Notes under the pieces: model-generated
What the model was told of the DNA's origin: nothing
What the model saw: the letters and a program-made list of their open reading frames with translations, nothing else
Database searches by the model: none
NCBI GenBank assembly: GCA_045612365.1
Contig: JAZKYY010000016.1
Span: 124,001-188,000 of the forward strand
DNA length: 64,000 bases
Origin: RGIG9608 sp045612365
GTDB lineage: Bacteria; Bacteroidota; Bacteroidia; Bacteroidales; Paludibacteraceae
Reading direction: 5' to 3'
In this document: positions 52,289 to 62,480 of the stretch, one piece after another
How the letters are laid out: each line of letters starts with the position of its first letter
Numbering within the stretch: position 1 is the stretch's first letter
Translations under genes and position numbers: made by a program

Positions 52289-52975
52289 ATGAATATAAAA
52301 AAACACATTCCTAACAGTATAACTTGTTGCAACTTGTTTGTTGGAGTTTTAGCGGTATTATCTGCATACAATGGTGCTTTTTATCATGCGTTAGCATTTG
52401 TACTGCTCTCTGCGGTGTTTGATTTTTTGGACGGAATGATGGCTCGTTTGCTCAATGCATATTCCGATTTAGGGAAAGAGTTGGATTCTTTGGCTGATAT
52501 GATTAGTTTTGGTTTACTTCCAGGAATGATTGCATTCAAAATGCTACAATCAACCTTATTGCCAGGATGGGTTGCATATTTTGGTTTTTTATTGACTATT
52601 TTTTCAGCAATAAGATTAGCTAAATTTAATATAGACGATCGTCAAACTTCGTCTTTTATTGGTTTGGCTACTCCTGCAAATGCGCTTTTTTGGTCAGGAA
52701 TAGCAATTCAATTTGAGGGACAGCAAGATTGGAATACTTATTTGTTGTTACCGCTAGTTTTTCTTTTTAGTTACTTGCTAGTGTGTGAAATTCCAATGTT
52801 CTCGTTGAAGTTGAAATCATTAGAATGGAAGAAAAATAAAATTCGTTATATCTTCTTATTAGGATCTATATTGCTTTTGATTGTTTTTAGGTTATCCGCG
52901 ATATCTATTATTATCTTGTGGTATTTATTATTATCTTTTGTAGAGGCAATCTCTTGCAAAAAAGCTAAAAAATAA
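52289..52975 (+). CDS. pssA: CDP-diacylglycerol--serine O-phosphatidyltransferase
   Basis: Inner-membrane enzyme that makes phosphatidylserine, the precursor of phosphatidylethanolamine; 228 residues with about six to eight hydrophobic segments. The CDP-alcohol phosphotransferase motif is complete: DGMMAR, then YSDLGKELDSLAD (residues about 50-72). PNSITCCNLFVG is the typical N-terminal membrane segment. Its stop overlaps the ATG of cstA by one base. Confidence 0.94.
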   Translation: MNIKKHIPNSITCCNLFVGVLAVLSAYNGAFYHALAFVLLSAVFDFLDGMMARLLNAYSDLGKELDSLADMISFGLLPGMIAFKMLQSTLLPGWVAYFGFLLTIFSAIRLAKFNIDDRQTSSFIGLATPANALFWSGIAIQFEGQQDWNTYLLLPLVFLFSYLLVCEIPMFSLKLKSLEWKKNKIRYIFLLGSILLLIVFRLSAISIIILWYLLLSFVEAISCKKAKK

Positions 52976-54399
52976 TGGTAACATTCTTAGTTTCTATACT
53001 TGTTTTGGTGCTTGGCTATGTGGTATATGGGCGTTTTGTGGAGCGAGTGTTTGGAGCAGACGCCAATAAAAAAACACCTGCTATAGCCAATGCAGATGGT
53101 GTAGACTATGTAGAATTGCCTTGGTGGCGTATTTTTCTTATTCAATTTTTGAATATCGCTGGGTTAGGTCCCATTTTTGGAGCAATAATGGGAATAATGT
53201 ACGGCACTTCGGCTTTTTTGTGGATAGTATTTGGTACGTTGCTCGGAGGTGCAGTGCACGATTATCTTTCGGGCATGATGTCCGTACGTAATAATGGTGC
53301 GAGTTTGCCTGAGTTGGTAGGAGCAGAGTTGGGTAGTGGAGTGAAACTCTTTATGCGTATCTTCTCGGTAGTGCTAATGGTGTTGGTTGGAGCAGTTTTT
53401 GTATCGGGTCCTGCGGGATTGTTGGCAAATATGACTCCACGCATCAGCGTGATGGTTTGGATGGTGGTGATATTCATTTATTACGTATTAGCCACGTTGC
53501 TCCCAATCGACAAATTGATTGGAAAAATTTATCCGGTTTTCGGATTTGCATTGTTATTTATGGCTGTTGGCATTTTTGTAATGTTACTTGTAAATCATTC
53601 GCAAATACCTGAAATTACCGAAGGTTTGCAAAATCAGCATCCTGCCAAGTTGCCCATTTTTCCTATGATGTTTGTGTCGATTGCTTGCGGTGCAATATCT
53701 GGATTTCATGCTACGCAATCGCCATTGATGGCACGTTGCTTGCGTAACGAAATACACGGCCGTCGGTGTTTTTACGGTGCCATGGTGGCCGAAGGATTGG
53801 TTGCACTTGTTTGGGCGGCAGCGGCAGCATCGTTTTTCGGCTCTATTGGTAGTTTGCAAACATTTGTAGCCACGTTGCCTGCTACAGCGAATAAGGCATC
53901 GGAAGTTGTCAATTTAATATCTAATACCTGGTTGGGAACTTTTGGCGGATTTTTGGCTTTGTTAGGTGTTATTGCAGCACCTATTACATCGGGCGACACG
54001 GCATTGCGTTCGGCACGTTTGATTGTAGCCGATTTCTTAAAAATAGACCAAAAACCTATAAAAAAACGTTTGTTGATATCGATTCCAATATTTGCCTTGA
54101 CTTTTATTATTCTAACCATAGATTTTGATATATTGTGGCGTTATTTTGCGTGGTGCAATCAAACACTTTCGGTGTTTACACTTTGGGCAATAACCGTTTA
54201 TTTAGCAAAACGAAACCGATTATATATCATAACACTTTTGCCTGCAATGTTTATGACTTGCGTAAGTGTGAGTTATATTCTTATTGCAAGCGAAGGATTT
54301 GGATTGCCTTATGGGTATGGGTTGGTTGCAAGTTTTGTGGTAACAATAGGTTTTCTTTTGATGTTTTGCATTTGGCAAATAAAACGTGTAAAAGTTTGA
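52975..54399 (+). CDS. CstA-family carbon starvation/peptide-pyruvate transporter
   Basis: Inner-membrane protein of 474 residues with about 12 or more membrane segments. Family features include the N-terminal VLGYVVYGRFVERVFGAD, GLGPIFGAIMGIMYGT, GAVHDYLSGMMSVRNNG and CGAISGFHATQSPL. CstA proteins carry pyruvate or peptides. It overlaps pssA by one base and precedes nspC by three. Base composition is richer in GC than pssA, which suggests a different history. Confidence 0.9.
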   Translation: MVTFLVSILVLVLGYVVYGRFVERVFGADANKKTPAIANADGVDYVELPWWRIFLIQFLNIAGLGPIFGAIMGIMYGTSAFLWIVFGTLLGGAVHDYLSGMMSVRNNGASLPELVGAELGSGVKLFMRIFSVVLMVLVGAVFVSGPAGLLANMTPRISVMVWMVVIFIYYVLATLLPIDKLIGKIYPVFGFALLFMAVGIFVMLLVNHSQIPEITEGLQNQHPAKLPIFPMMFVSIACGAISGFHATQSPLMARCLRNEIHGRRCFYGAMVAEGLVALVWAAAAASFFGSIGSLQTFVATLPATANKASEVVNLISNTWLGTFGGFLALLGVIAAPITSGDTALRSARLIVADFLKIDQKPIKKRLLISIPIFALTFIILTIDFDILWRYFAWCNQTLSVFTLWAITVYLAKRNRLYIITLLPAMFMTCVSVSYILIASEGFGLPYGYGLVASFVVTIGFLLMFCIWQIKRVKV

Positions 54400-54402
54400 T
54401 AT

Positions 54403-55536
54403 ATGATTGATTACAATAAAATACCTTCACCTTGCTACGTTGTCGATGAGGAATCCTTACGTAACAATCTTGCATTAATACGTTCGGTAAAAGAGCGTGC
54501 CGGAGTCGAAATAATTCTAGCATTCAAAGCATTTGCCTTGTGGAAATTATTCCCAATAGTGAGAGAATATATTCCGTATTCTACTGCAAGTTCGCTCTCC
54601 GAAGCTAGTTTGGCATACGAAGAAATGGGCAACAAGGCACATACTTATTCGCCTGCATATACAGATGTAGAATTTGATGCAATAGCCGATTGTAGTTCGC
54701 ATATTACGTTTAATTCTTTGACGCAATATGCTCGATTTGCTGAGCGTGCCAAAGAACGTGGTATTTCATGTGGATTGCGAATCAATCCCGAATTTTCGGA
54801 TGTAGAAACGGATCTTTATAATCCATGTGCACCGGGTTCGCGTCTTGGTGTTGTTTTAGATAATTTTGGCGAAAATCTTCCTTTTGGAATTGAAGGACTG
54901 CATTTTCATACGCTTTGCGAATCGTCGTCGTATGACTTGGAGCGTACTTTAAATGTGGTTGAAGAGCGATTTGGAAAATTTTTCACGCAAATAAAATGGC
55001 TCAATATGGGTGGCGGACATCTAATGACTCGTGAAGGTTACGATGTGGAGCATTTGATAAGTGTTTTGAAAAATTTCAAAGCAAAATATCCAAACTTGCA
55101 ACTTATTTTGGAGCCGGGTAGTGCATTTGCTTGGAGAACAGGTGTTTTAGTTTCGGATGTTGTAGATATTGTTGAAAATAAAGGTATTAAAACAGCAATT
55201 CTAAATGTATCGTTTGCTTGCCACATGCCCGATTGTTTGGAGATGCCTTACAAACCTGCAATCGTTGGAGCAACGGAAGAAACCGAAGGTTTGCCTACTT
55301 ATCGAATGGGAGGAAATAGCTGTCTTTCGGGCGATTTTTATGGCAATTGGTCTTTTGAAAAACCGCTGAAGGTAGGCGATAAAATTGTGTTTGAAGATAT
55401 GATTCATTACACAACCGTAAAAACAACAATGTTCAATGGTGTAACTCACCCTTCTATTGGACTTTGGACTTGTAAAAATGAGTTTCAATTGTTACGAAAA
55501 TATGATTATTTAGATTACAAAAACCGAATGGATTGA
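54403..55536 (+). CDS. nspC: Carboxynorspermidine decarboxylase
   Basis: PLP-dependent fold-III decarboxylase that makes norspermidine or spermidine in the alternative polyamine pathway; 377 residues. PLP lysine is in [14 protein letters not shown] near residue 41; [41 protein letters not shown] and the Cys-containing [12 protein letters not shown] complete the site. Its usual partner, carboxynorspermidine dehydrogenase, is not adjacent. Very tight spacing to cstA and proA. Confidence 0.93.
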   Translation: MIDYNKIPSPCYVVDEESLRNNLALIRSVKERAGVEIILAFKAFALWKLFPIVREYIPYSTASSLSEASLAYEEMGNKAHTYSPAYTDVEFDAIADCSSHITFNSLTQYARFAERAKERGISCGLRINPEFSDVETDLYNPCAPGSRLGVVLDNFGENLPFGIEGLHFHTLCESSSYDLERTLNVVEERFGKFFTQIKWLNMGGGHLMTREGYDVEHLISVLKNFKAKYPNLQLILEPGSAFAWRTGVLVSDVVDIVENKGIKTAILNVSFACHMPDCLEMPYKPAIVGATEETEGLPTYRMGGNSCLSGDFYGNWSFEKPLKVGDKIVFEDMIHYTTVKTTMFNGVTHPSIGLWTCKNEFQLLRKYDYLDYKNRMD

Positions 55537-55537
55537 T

Positions 55538-56788
55538 ATGGAGAAGATGAAACAACTGTTTGAAAATGCACAACTTGCAGCACGTGATTTGAATTTGTTG
55601 AAAACAAATAAAATCGACGAAATCCTTTGTGCAGTAGCCGATGCAACGGAAGAAAATATGCAACTTATTTTGTCCGAAAATCAAAAAGATTTGGACAGAA
55701 TGGAGCCTACAAATCCAAAATACGACCGTTTGCAATTGACCGAAAGTCGTGTGAAAGAAATTGCTCAAGGAATACGAGATGTAGTAAAATTACCTTCACC
55801 TTTAAACTTAATTTTAGACGAAAATGTACGCCCTAATGGTTTGAATTTAAAGAAAATATCAGTTCCTTTTGGAGTTGTTGGAATTATCTACGAAGCTCGT
55901 CCAAATGTGAGTTTAGATGTGTTTTCATTGTGCTTTAAATCGGGAAATGTTTGTTTGCTCAAGGGAGGAAGCGATGCCGCATTTTCTAATCGCGTGATTG
56001 TGGATATCATTCAAAATGTATTAGAAAATTGTGGCGTAAATAAGAATTTTGTTACTCTTTTGCCCAACGAACGAGAAGCCACAACTGAACTTTTGAATGC
56101 AGTTGGATATGTTGATTTAATCATTCCGCGAGGAAGTTCCAATCTTATCAATTTTGTTCGTGAAAATGCAAAAATTCCTGTAATAGAAACAGGAGCTGGA
56201 ATTTGTCACACATATTTCGATGAGTTTGGAGATAAAGAAATGGCTGAAAAAATAGTGTTTAATGCAAAAACTCGTCGTGTAAGTGTTTGTAATGCACTCG
56301 ATTGTCTTATAGTGAATGAAAAACGATTGTCAGATTTGCCTTTTGTTTGCAGTCGACTTGCCGAAAAAGATGTGGTAATTTATGCTGATGCAAAATCGTA
56401 TTCGTTTTTGTTAGGAAAATATCCAGATCAGCTACTGCAGAAAGCAACAGAAGAAAGTTTTGGAACAGAATTTTTGGATTATAAGATGTCTATAAAAACG
56501 GTGGAAACTTTGGAGCAAGCTACGGAACATATTGCACGTTTCTCATCGAAACATAGTGAAGCTATTGTGAGCGAAAGTGAAGAAAATATTATTTTTTTCC
56601 AAAAAGTTGTGGATGCAGCATGTGTTTATGCAAATGCTTCTACAGCATTTACAGATGGTGGCCAGTTTGGTTTAGGAGCAGAAATCGGTATTTCAACGCA
56701 AAAAATGCATGCTCGTGGTCCAATGGCTCTACGCGAACTTACTTCTTATAAATGGCTCATTAGTGGTAATGGACAGGTAAGAGGGTAG
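55538..56788 (+). CDS. proA: Gamma-glutamyl phosphate reductase
   Basis: Second enzyme of proline synthesis, reducing glutamyl 5-phosphate to the semialdehyde with NADPH; 416 residues. ALDH-fold features: [44 protein letters not shown], and the catalytic Cys in [12 protein letters not shown] near residue 250. [17 protein letters not shown] is the C-terminal signature. proB is not next to it. Last gene of the glnN-to-proA run. Confidence 0.96.
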   Translation: MEKMKQLFENAQLAARDLNLLKTNKIDEILCAVADATEENMQLILSENQKDLDRMEPTNPKYDRLQLTESRVKEIAQGIRDVVKLPSPLNLILDENVRPNGLNLKKISVPFGVVGIIYEARPNVSLDVFSLCFKSGNVCLLKGGSDAAFSNRVIVDIIQNVLENCGVNKNFVTLLPNEREATTELLNAVGYVDLIIPRGSSNLINFVRENAKIPVIETGAGICHTYFDEFGDKEMAEKIVFNAKTRRVSVCNALDCLIVNEKRLSDLPFVCSRLAEKDVVIYADAKSYSFLLGKYPDQLLQKATEESFGTEFLDYKMSIKTVETLEQATEHIARFSSKHSEAIVSESEENIIFFQKVVDAACVYANASTAFTDGGQFGLGAEIGISTQKMHARGPMALRELTSYKWLISGNGQVRG

Positions 56789-56806
56789 GGAAAAAATAAA
56801 AAAGAT

Positions 56807-56814
56807 TATCTTTG
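56807..56814 (+). promoter_or_regulatory. -7 promoter element for the surface polysaccharide locus
   Basis: TATCTTTG, exact TAnnTTTG match 26 bases before the ATG at 56840. No flanking inverted repeats are seen, so it does not look like an invertible promoter of the Bacteroides capsule type. Confidence 0.65.
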
Positions 56815-56839
56815 TAAATTGTGAATAGTGAAAAATAGT

Positions 56840-57745
56840 ATGGAAGAAATAGATTTATTAGAATTGCTAAAAAAGTTGGGTAAAGTATTGTATAAAAATA
56901 AATGGTGGATACTGGGTATTACTATGCTAGTAGCTGTATTAAGTTTTGTATTTACATTACCTAGTATAAATAAACCATTGAAGGAAGTAAACTCTACGGT
57001 TTTAATAGTCAATTTTCCCAAGAATATAGGAATTACGCAACGAGATTTTGTTAGTAAATATTTTTCTTCTTCAGAATTTAAAAGTGATCTTTTGAAATTT
57101 TATGGAGAAAATGTAGATTGTGAAACAAAATTTAGTGCAAAAAATTTTAATAAACGAGTGCAAATATCTGTTTCAAAAATAGATATTTCATTTATTGTAA
57201 GACATGAGTCTGCAGAAAAAGCTGTACAAATAATAAATACAGCAACAAACTTGCTCAATACGAAAATAAATGATTTTATTTCAGTATATTCAAAATCAGA
57301 ACTCACAAAAAATGATTCGTTGATAAGATTACAACAACAACAAATAGATTCAATAAAAAATAAGATAATTCAATTCTCTATTGAAAATAAAATCTTATTT
57401 AATACTGATGTAAATCAAGCAATCACCGAGTCTTATATTTCCTCTTTTAATAAAAAGGAAACTGAAAGATTATTTGAAATAGCACAAGAAGAAAGTGCAA
57501 CATTATTTGTATTTCAAAAAGATTTGGAACAAAGAATTATTCTTCAAAATCAGCTCATTAAAGATAGGAATAAAGTCTTAGGAGAAATGACCGTTGAGAA
57601 AGAATTTATAATGATTTTATCTACTCCAAATATTAAAATGGCAAAAGATTTTCCAAATCGAGCAAGAATCATATCTATAAGTATAATTCTTGCTTTGTTT
57701 ATATCTTGTGGTTTCTTTATCTATATTTCCAAATTTAATAATTAA
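56840..57745 (+). CDS. Wzz-type chain-length determinant protein
   Basis: Inner-membrane polysaccharide co-polymerase of about 301 residues that sets O-antigen or capsule chain length. First membrane segment WWILGITMLVAVLSFVFTL at about 23-41, a periplasmic helical part with coiled-coil (about 160-250), and a second membrane segment near the C-terminus (ISIILALFISCGFFIY). No tyrosine kinase domain is attached. I used ATG at 56840; GTG at 56828 would add four residues and lie only about eight bases after the predicted start of transcription. First gene of an AT-rich polysaccharide locus. Confidence 0.88.
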   Translation: MEEIDLLELLKKLGKVLYKNKWWILGITMLVAVLSFVFTLPSINKPLKEVNSTVLIVNFPKNIGITQRDFVSKYFSSSEFKSDLLKFYGENVDCETKFSAKNFNKRVQISVSKIDISFIVRHESAEKAVQIINTATNLLNTKINDFISVYSKSELTKNDSLIRLQQQQIDSIKNKIIQFSIENKILFNTDVNQAITESYISSFNKKETERLFEIAQEESATLFVFQKDLEQRIILQNQLIKDRNKVLGEMTVEKEFIMILSTPNIKMAKDFPNRARIISISIILALFISCGFFIYISKFNN

Positions 57746-57762
57746 AAACAAAATAATAAATA

Positions 57763-58968
57763 ATGAAAGCATGTTTTATGGGATTGGGCTATATAGGTTT
57801 GCCCACAGCAATTATTGCCGCTAAGCACGGTGTACAAGTTCATGGAGTTGATATAAATCCAAAAGTAGTAGAAAAAACTAATCAAGGTGTTTTACATATC
57901 ATAGAACCAGGAATGGAAGAGTTGTTGCAAGAAGTTATAGCAAATGGAAAATTTCATGCTGCAACCACTCCTGTTGAAAGTGAAGCTTATTTTATGGTTG
58001 TTCCTACTCCGTTTAAAGGGAATCACGAGCCAGATATTTCATACGTTGAAGCAGCAACGAGAGCTGTTTTACCATTATTAAAAGAAGGAGACCTTTATGT
58101 TATAGAATCAACTTCTCCTGTTGGTACGACTGATAAAATGAAAGAATTAATATTTTCTGAACGTCCAGAACTTCAAGGTAAAATATACATAGCATATTGT
58201 CCAGAACGTGTGTTGCCTGGTAATGTAATTTATGAATTAGTTCATAACGATAGAGTTATCGGAGGTATTGATGATGCTTCGACTGAAAAAGCAATAGAAT
58301 TTTACTCACAATTTGTTACAGGTCAATTGCATAAAACAAATAGCAAAACAGCCGAGATGTGTAAATTGACGGAAAATTCTTCTCGTGATGTTCAAATAGC
58401 TTTTGCCAATGAGTTGTCATTGATTTGTGATAAAGCAGGAATAAATGTTTGGGAACTTATCAATCTTGCAAACAAACACCCAAGAGTAAATATTCTTCAA
58501 CCAGGTTGTGGAGTTGGAGGTCATTGCATAGCAGTTGATCCGTATTTTATTACAGCTGCATTCCCAATGGAATCAAAGATTATTGCGTCTGCTCGTGAGA
58601 TAAATAATTACAAATCATTTTGGTGTGCAGAAAAAATTCAAAATGAGATGTTGAAATTTGAACTTGAAAATGGACGTAAACCATGGGTTGCAATGATGGG
58701 ACTTGCCTTCAAACCAAATATAGATGACCTTAGAGAATCTCCTGCAAAAAGTATCACTACAAAAGTTATGCAAAGTTGCAATAATGCACAAATTATGATA
58801 GTTGAACCAAATGTTGCAGAGCATAATGTATTCAAACTTACTAATTATAAAGAAGCATACGAAAAAGCCGATATAGTTGTATTTTTGGTAAACCATAATG
58901 AATTTGCAGAACTTAATTATCGTCAAGATGTGAAAGTTCTTGATTTTTGTGGAACATTCAAAAAATAA
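57763..58968 (+). CDS. wecC: UDP-N-acetyl-D-mannosamine dehydrogenase
   Basis: NAD-dependent oxidation of UDP-ManNAc to UDP-ManNAc uronic acid; 401 residues. Rossmann motif FMGLGYIGLPTA at residues 5-16, AYCPERVLPGN in the middle, and the catalytic Cys in PGCGVGGHCIAVDP near residue 255; LAFKPNIDDLRESPAK marks the C-terminal domain. With WecB after a six-base gap, the pair converts UDP-GlcNAc to UDP-ManNAcA, a likely component of the local polysaccharide. Confidence 0.93.
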   Translation: MKACFMGLGYIGLPTAIIAAKHGVQVHGVDINPKVVEKTNQGVLHIIEPGMEELLQEVIANGKFHAATTPVESEAYFMVVPTPFKGNHEPDISYVEAATRAVLPLLKEGDLYVIESTSPVGTTDKMKELIFSERPELQGKIYIAYCPERVLPGNVIYELVHNDRVIGGIDDASTEKAIEFYSQFVTGQLHKTNSKTAEMCKLTENSSRDVQIAFANELSLICDKAGINVWELINLANKHPRVNILQPGCGVGGHCIAVDPYFITAAFPMESKIIASAREINNYKSFWCAEKIQNEMLKFELENGRKPWVAMMGLAFKPNIDDLRESPAKSITTKVMQSCNNAQIMIVEPNVAEHNVFKLTNYKEAYEKADIVVFLVNHNEFAELNYRQDVKVLDFCGTFKK

Positions 58969-58974
58969 TTTACC

Positions 58975-60126
58975 ATGAAGAAAGTAATGTTAGTATTCGG
59001 CACACGTCCCGAAGCTATTAAAATGGCTCCACTTGTAAAGGAGTTTGAAAAATGTCCAGAAGAATTTAAAACAATAGTGTGTGTTACAGGACAACATCGT
59101 GAAATGTTGGATCAAGTATTGAATCTATTTGAGATACGTCCCGATTATGACTTGAATATAATGAAACAAGGACAAGATTTATATGATGTAACAGCACGAG
59201 TGCTGGTTGGAATGAGAGATGTTTTGAAAGAAGCACAACCAGATGTGGTTTTAGTTCATGGCGATACAACAACAAGTACCGCGTCTGCGCTTGCTGCATT
59301 TTATCAACAAATACCAGTTGGACACGTAGAAGCAGGTCTTCGTACACACAATATATATAGCCCTTGGCCAGAGGAAATGAATCGATTATTAACAGGTCGT
59401 ATAGCTACACATCATTTTTCTCCAACACAATTAAGTCGTCAAAATCTTTTAACAGAAAACGTTGCCGAAAATAGTATTACTGTAACAGGTAATACTGTAA
59501 TAGATGCACTATATTGGGTTGTGAATAAAATAAAAAATGATACAGCCTTAGATAATGAGTTGAATGCATTATTAAAAACAGCAGGATATGATGTAAATCG
59601 CTTGAAAGATGGTAAGAAATTAGTATTGATAACAGGACATAGAAGAGAAAACTTTGGTGATGGATTTATCAATATGTGTACGGCGATAAAAGATTTGACA
59701 CTAAAATATCCAGATGTAGATTTTGTATATCCAATGCACTTAAATCCAAATGTTCGTAAGCCAATACATGAAGTATTTGGAGAGGATTTATCTAATTTAG
59801 GAAATATGTTTTTTATAGAGCCATTGGAATATTTATCATTCGTATATTTGATGGAAAAATCTACAATAGTATTGACGGATAGTGGTGGAATACAAGAAGA
59901 AGCACCTGGATTAGGTAAACCAGTATTAGTAATGAGAGATACTACCGAACGTCCAGAGGCATTGGAAGCAGGCACTGTTAAACTTGTTGGTACTAACTAT
60001 AACAAAATAGTTTCAGAAGTATCAATGCTATTAGAAAATAAAGAATATTATGATACTATGAGCAAAGCTGTTAACCCATACGGTGATGGTTTGGCTTGTG
60101 GTAGGATAGTAGAAACATTGAAGTAA
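58975..60126 (+). CDS. wecB: UDP-N-acetylglucosamine 2-epimerase (non-hydrolysing)
   Basis: Interconverts UDP-GlcNAc and UDP-ManNAc; 383 residues, GT-B fold. Motifs: LVFGTRPEAIKMAPLV at the N-terminus, VLVHGDTTTSTASAL near 90, VGHVEAGLRTHN, LITGHRRENFGDG near 215 and DSGGIQEEAPGLGKPVL near 300. Supplies the substrate for WecC immediately upstream. Confidence 0.95.
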   Translation: MKKVMLVFGTRPEAIKMAPLVKEFEKCPEEFKTIVCVTGQHREMLDQVLNLFEIRPDYDLNIMKQGQDLYDVTARVLVGMRDVLKEAQPDVVLVHGDTTTSTASALAAFYQQIPVGHVEAGLRTHNIYSPWPEEMNRLLTGRIATHHFSPTQLSRQNLLTENVAENSITVTGNTVIDALYWVVNKIKNDTALDNELNALLKTAGYDVNRLKDGKKLVLITGHRRENFGDGFINMCTAIKDLTLKYPDVDFVYPMHLNPNVRKPIHEVFGEDLSNLGNMFFIEPLEYLSFVYLMEKSTIVLTDSGGIQEEAPGLGKPVLVMRDTTERPEALEAGTVKLVGTNYNKIVSEVSMLLENKEYYDTMSKAVNPYGDGLACGRIVETLK

Positions 60127-60132
60127 GATTCT

Positions 60133-60981
60133 ATGTTGCTAGAAGAAAAGAAAAAAAAAGAAAAGAGTGCTTCTATCAGCCTTATTAGAATGGTGGCGAT
60201 GTCATTCATTATTATTTGTCACATATTCCAAACATACGGAAATGAATTAGCTTGGTGGTTTAATGTAGGTGTTCAAATCTTTTTAATCATTAGTGGATAT
60301 CTCTATTGTAGCAAAGATTATAGTGCAGAATCTCCACTGAAAATATTAAAAAAACAATTCAAAAAGATATTGATACCTTACTATTATTGGATAAAAATAA
60401 AGCTTAAAGATAAGAATTTATTGCAATCTATTTTAATTTGGTTAGTAATATTTGTGGTATTATTGATTATTTCAACTCTATATAAATCATATTTTAGACC
60501 AGAAATAATTACTTGCTACATATTGGGATATGCGATTGCAGATTTGTATAATAAATTCAGTATTAAAAAGTTTACAACAATATCAGTATTTCTTACTGCT
60601 TTAATCTTTAATACTATAAAGATTTGTATACAATATATTTATAATATAGAATTTACTGGTATCTATGCAGTTCTATTTTCATATTTTAAAAGTTATACAC
60701 ATGTAATTTTAGGGTTGTCGATCTTTTTAATGTTATTATATTTCTGCAAAAACATTAAGTATTACAAAATACTATGTTTTTCAGATATGTATTCGTATGA
60801 AATATATTTAGTTCATGCATTATTCATTCTTTCTCCTTTAAATTTACTGTTTCTGACGGATATTGTATGGATAAACATTTTAGTAAGTGTCTGCTCTACG
60901 ATAATATGTGGTGTATTTTTAAGCAATATAACTATTAAGTTTAGTTCTATTAATTTTAAACGACTATATTCTAATTTATGA
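60133..60981 (+). CDS. Membrane acyltransferase family 3 protein
   Basis: Inner-membrane O-acyltransferase-like protein of 282 residues that would acetylate the polysaccharide. The N-terminus SASISLIRMVAMSFIIICHIFQ has the Arg and His typical of acyltransferase family 3, and VGVQIFLIISGYLYCSKDY follows. About eight to ten membrane segments. It is shorter than usual (about 330-380), so it may be a compact version. Base composition is very AT-rich, as is typical for transferred polysaccharide genes. Ends overlapping the flippase start by four bases. Confidence 0.8.
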   Translation: MLLEEKKKKEKSASISLIRMVAMSFIIICHIFQTYGNELAWWFNVGVQIFLIISGYLYCSKDYSAESPLKILKKQFKKILIPYYYWIKIKLKDKNLLQSILIWLVIFVVLLIISTLYKSYFRPEIITCYILGYAIADLYNKFSIKKFTTISVFLTALIFNTIKICIQYIYNIEFTGIYAVLFSYFKSYTHVILGLSIFLMLLYFCKNIKYYKILCFSDMYSYEIYLVHALFILSPLNLLFLTDIVWINILVSVCSTIICGVFLSNITIKFSSINFKRLYSNL

Positions 60982-62480
60982 AAGAAAATACAAATAGGGC
61001 TATTATTTATAATTCTATAATATTGTATTTAAGGCTAGCACTTATAACTATTTGTAGTTTGCTTACTACACGATTTGCCTTTAAGGCACTTGGTGTTGTG
61101 GACTATGGTTTGTTTTCAATTCTTGGCGGTATTATTTCTTTTATAGCTGTCGTAAATACAATTATGGCAGGAACGACTAGAAGATTTATTGCCGTTGCTA
61201 TTGGCAAAAATAACTTAGAAGAAGCCAATGAACAATTCAATGTAAATTTAATAATTCAAGTACTTGCTGCCTTTATTGTCCTTATAATAGCATTACCTGT
61301 TGGTAAATGGTATATTTATAATCATATCAATTATGATGGATCTGCAGATGTTGCCTATTATGTATTTTGTGCTAGTGTTTTAGGTTCTGTTTTGTCTTTT
61401 GCGGGTGTAGCATATAATGGACTATTGACAGCAAAGGAAAATTTCTTTATTTTTAGTTTAGTAGATGTTGTGTCACATATTCTAAAACTGATAGTCGCTA
61501 TACTATTAGTTAATTATTTTGAAAACAAATTAGTGATATATGCAACAACAATGGCAATATTAACAGGAGGATGTGCTATAGTGTATGCTTTCTATTGTCG
61601 AAAAAGATATTATGATATTACAAAACTAAAACTTGTCAAAAAATGGGATAAGTATAAAGAAGTGCTACAATTTGCGAAATGGAATTCGTTTGGTGTTATT
61701 GCTTGTGTGGTAAAAGACCAGGGAGCTGGAATAATTGTCAATATGTTTTTTAATACTATTATGAATGCTGCTTTGGGGATTGCAAACACAATAAATGCTT
61801 TTATATTAATGTTTTCTCATAATGCCACTAATCCAATATCACCGCAATTGACCAAATCATATAGTGCTAAAGATATTGCAAGAACAACTAATCTATTAGT
61901 TGTTTCAAATAAAGTAGCATATTTGGTAATGTATGTAATATCGTTACCATTTTTAATAGAAACCGAATATATATTAAATCTTTGGTTAGGAGAGGTTCCT
62001 CCATATGCTGTATTATTTATTAGATTGCTAATTATTGAAAGATTGATAGATTCGTTAAATAATGGTATTGCTGAAATTGTTTTTGCAAATGGTAATATTT
62101 CATTCTATCAAATCACAACAAATACTACTAGATTATTGTCAGTTATTGTCGGTTATTTTGTGCTAAAGGCTGGTTATCCTGCTTATTATTTGATCATATG
62201 TTATATTTTTTCTTCTATTTTTATTGTTCTTTTTAAGCAAATATCATTAAGAAAAATAGAGGATATTGATAGTAATTTGGTTCTAAAAAGTTCTTTTTTC
62301 CCTTCAGTAGCAATAACAATTATTACATTACCTATTTATTTTGTTGATTTAGGTTTACACCCATTATTAAGTATCTTTATTAAAGAGATATATGCGCTTA
62401 TTATTATCCTAATCATAGGATTGTCTAAATCAGAGAAAAAATATTTATATGCAAAATTCAAATCATATGGAAATATTTAA
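60978..62480 (+). CDS. Oligosaccharide flippase, Wzx/MATE-like
   Basis: Polytopic inner-membrane protein of 500 residues with about 12-14 hydrophobic segments, of the polysaccharide biosynthesis (MOP/Wzx) type that flips undecaprenyl-linked repeat units. The N-terminus IILYLRLALITICSLLTTRFAFKALGVVDYG fits in two parts: an Arg-containing first helix and the conserved LGVVDYGLFSI. Starts within the preceding gene (four-base overlap); a matching Wzy polymerase is not seen yet within the window. Confidence 0.87.
   Translation: MKENTNRAIIYNSIILYLRLALITICSLLTTRFAFKALGVVDYGLFSILGGIISFIAVVNTIMAGTTRRFIAVAIGKNNLEEANEQFNVNLIIQVLAAFIVLIIALPVGKWYIYNHINYDGSADVAYYVFCASVLGSVLSFAGVAYNGLLTAKENFFIFSLVDVVSHILKLIVAILLVNYFENKLVIYATTMAILTGGCAIVYAFYCRKRYYDITKLKLVKKWDKYKEVLQFAKWNSFGVIACVVKDQGAGIIVNMFFNTIMNAALGIANTINAFILMFSHNATNPISPQLTKSYSAKDIARTTNLLVVSNKVAYLVMYVISLPFLIETEYILNLWLGEVPPYAVLFIRLLIIERLIDSLNNGIAEIVFANGNISFYQITTNTTRLLSVIVGYFVLKAGYPAYYLIICYIFSSIFIVLFKQISLRKIEDIDSNLVLKSSFFPSVAITIITLPIYFVDLGLHPLLSIFIKEIYALIIILIIGLSKSEKKYLYAKFKSYGNI

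Noticed and set aside
56789..56839. Invertible promoter upstream of the polysaccharide locus
   Set aside because: No pair of inverted repeats flanks the -7 element within the short intergenic gap.
59439..59975. 178-codon frame opposite wecB
   Set aside because: Antisense shadow; long only because of the reading-frame pattern of the conserved sense gene.
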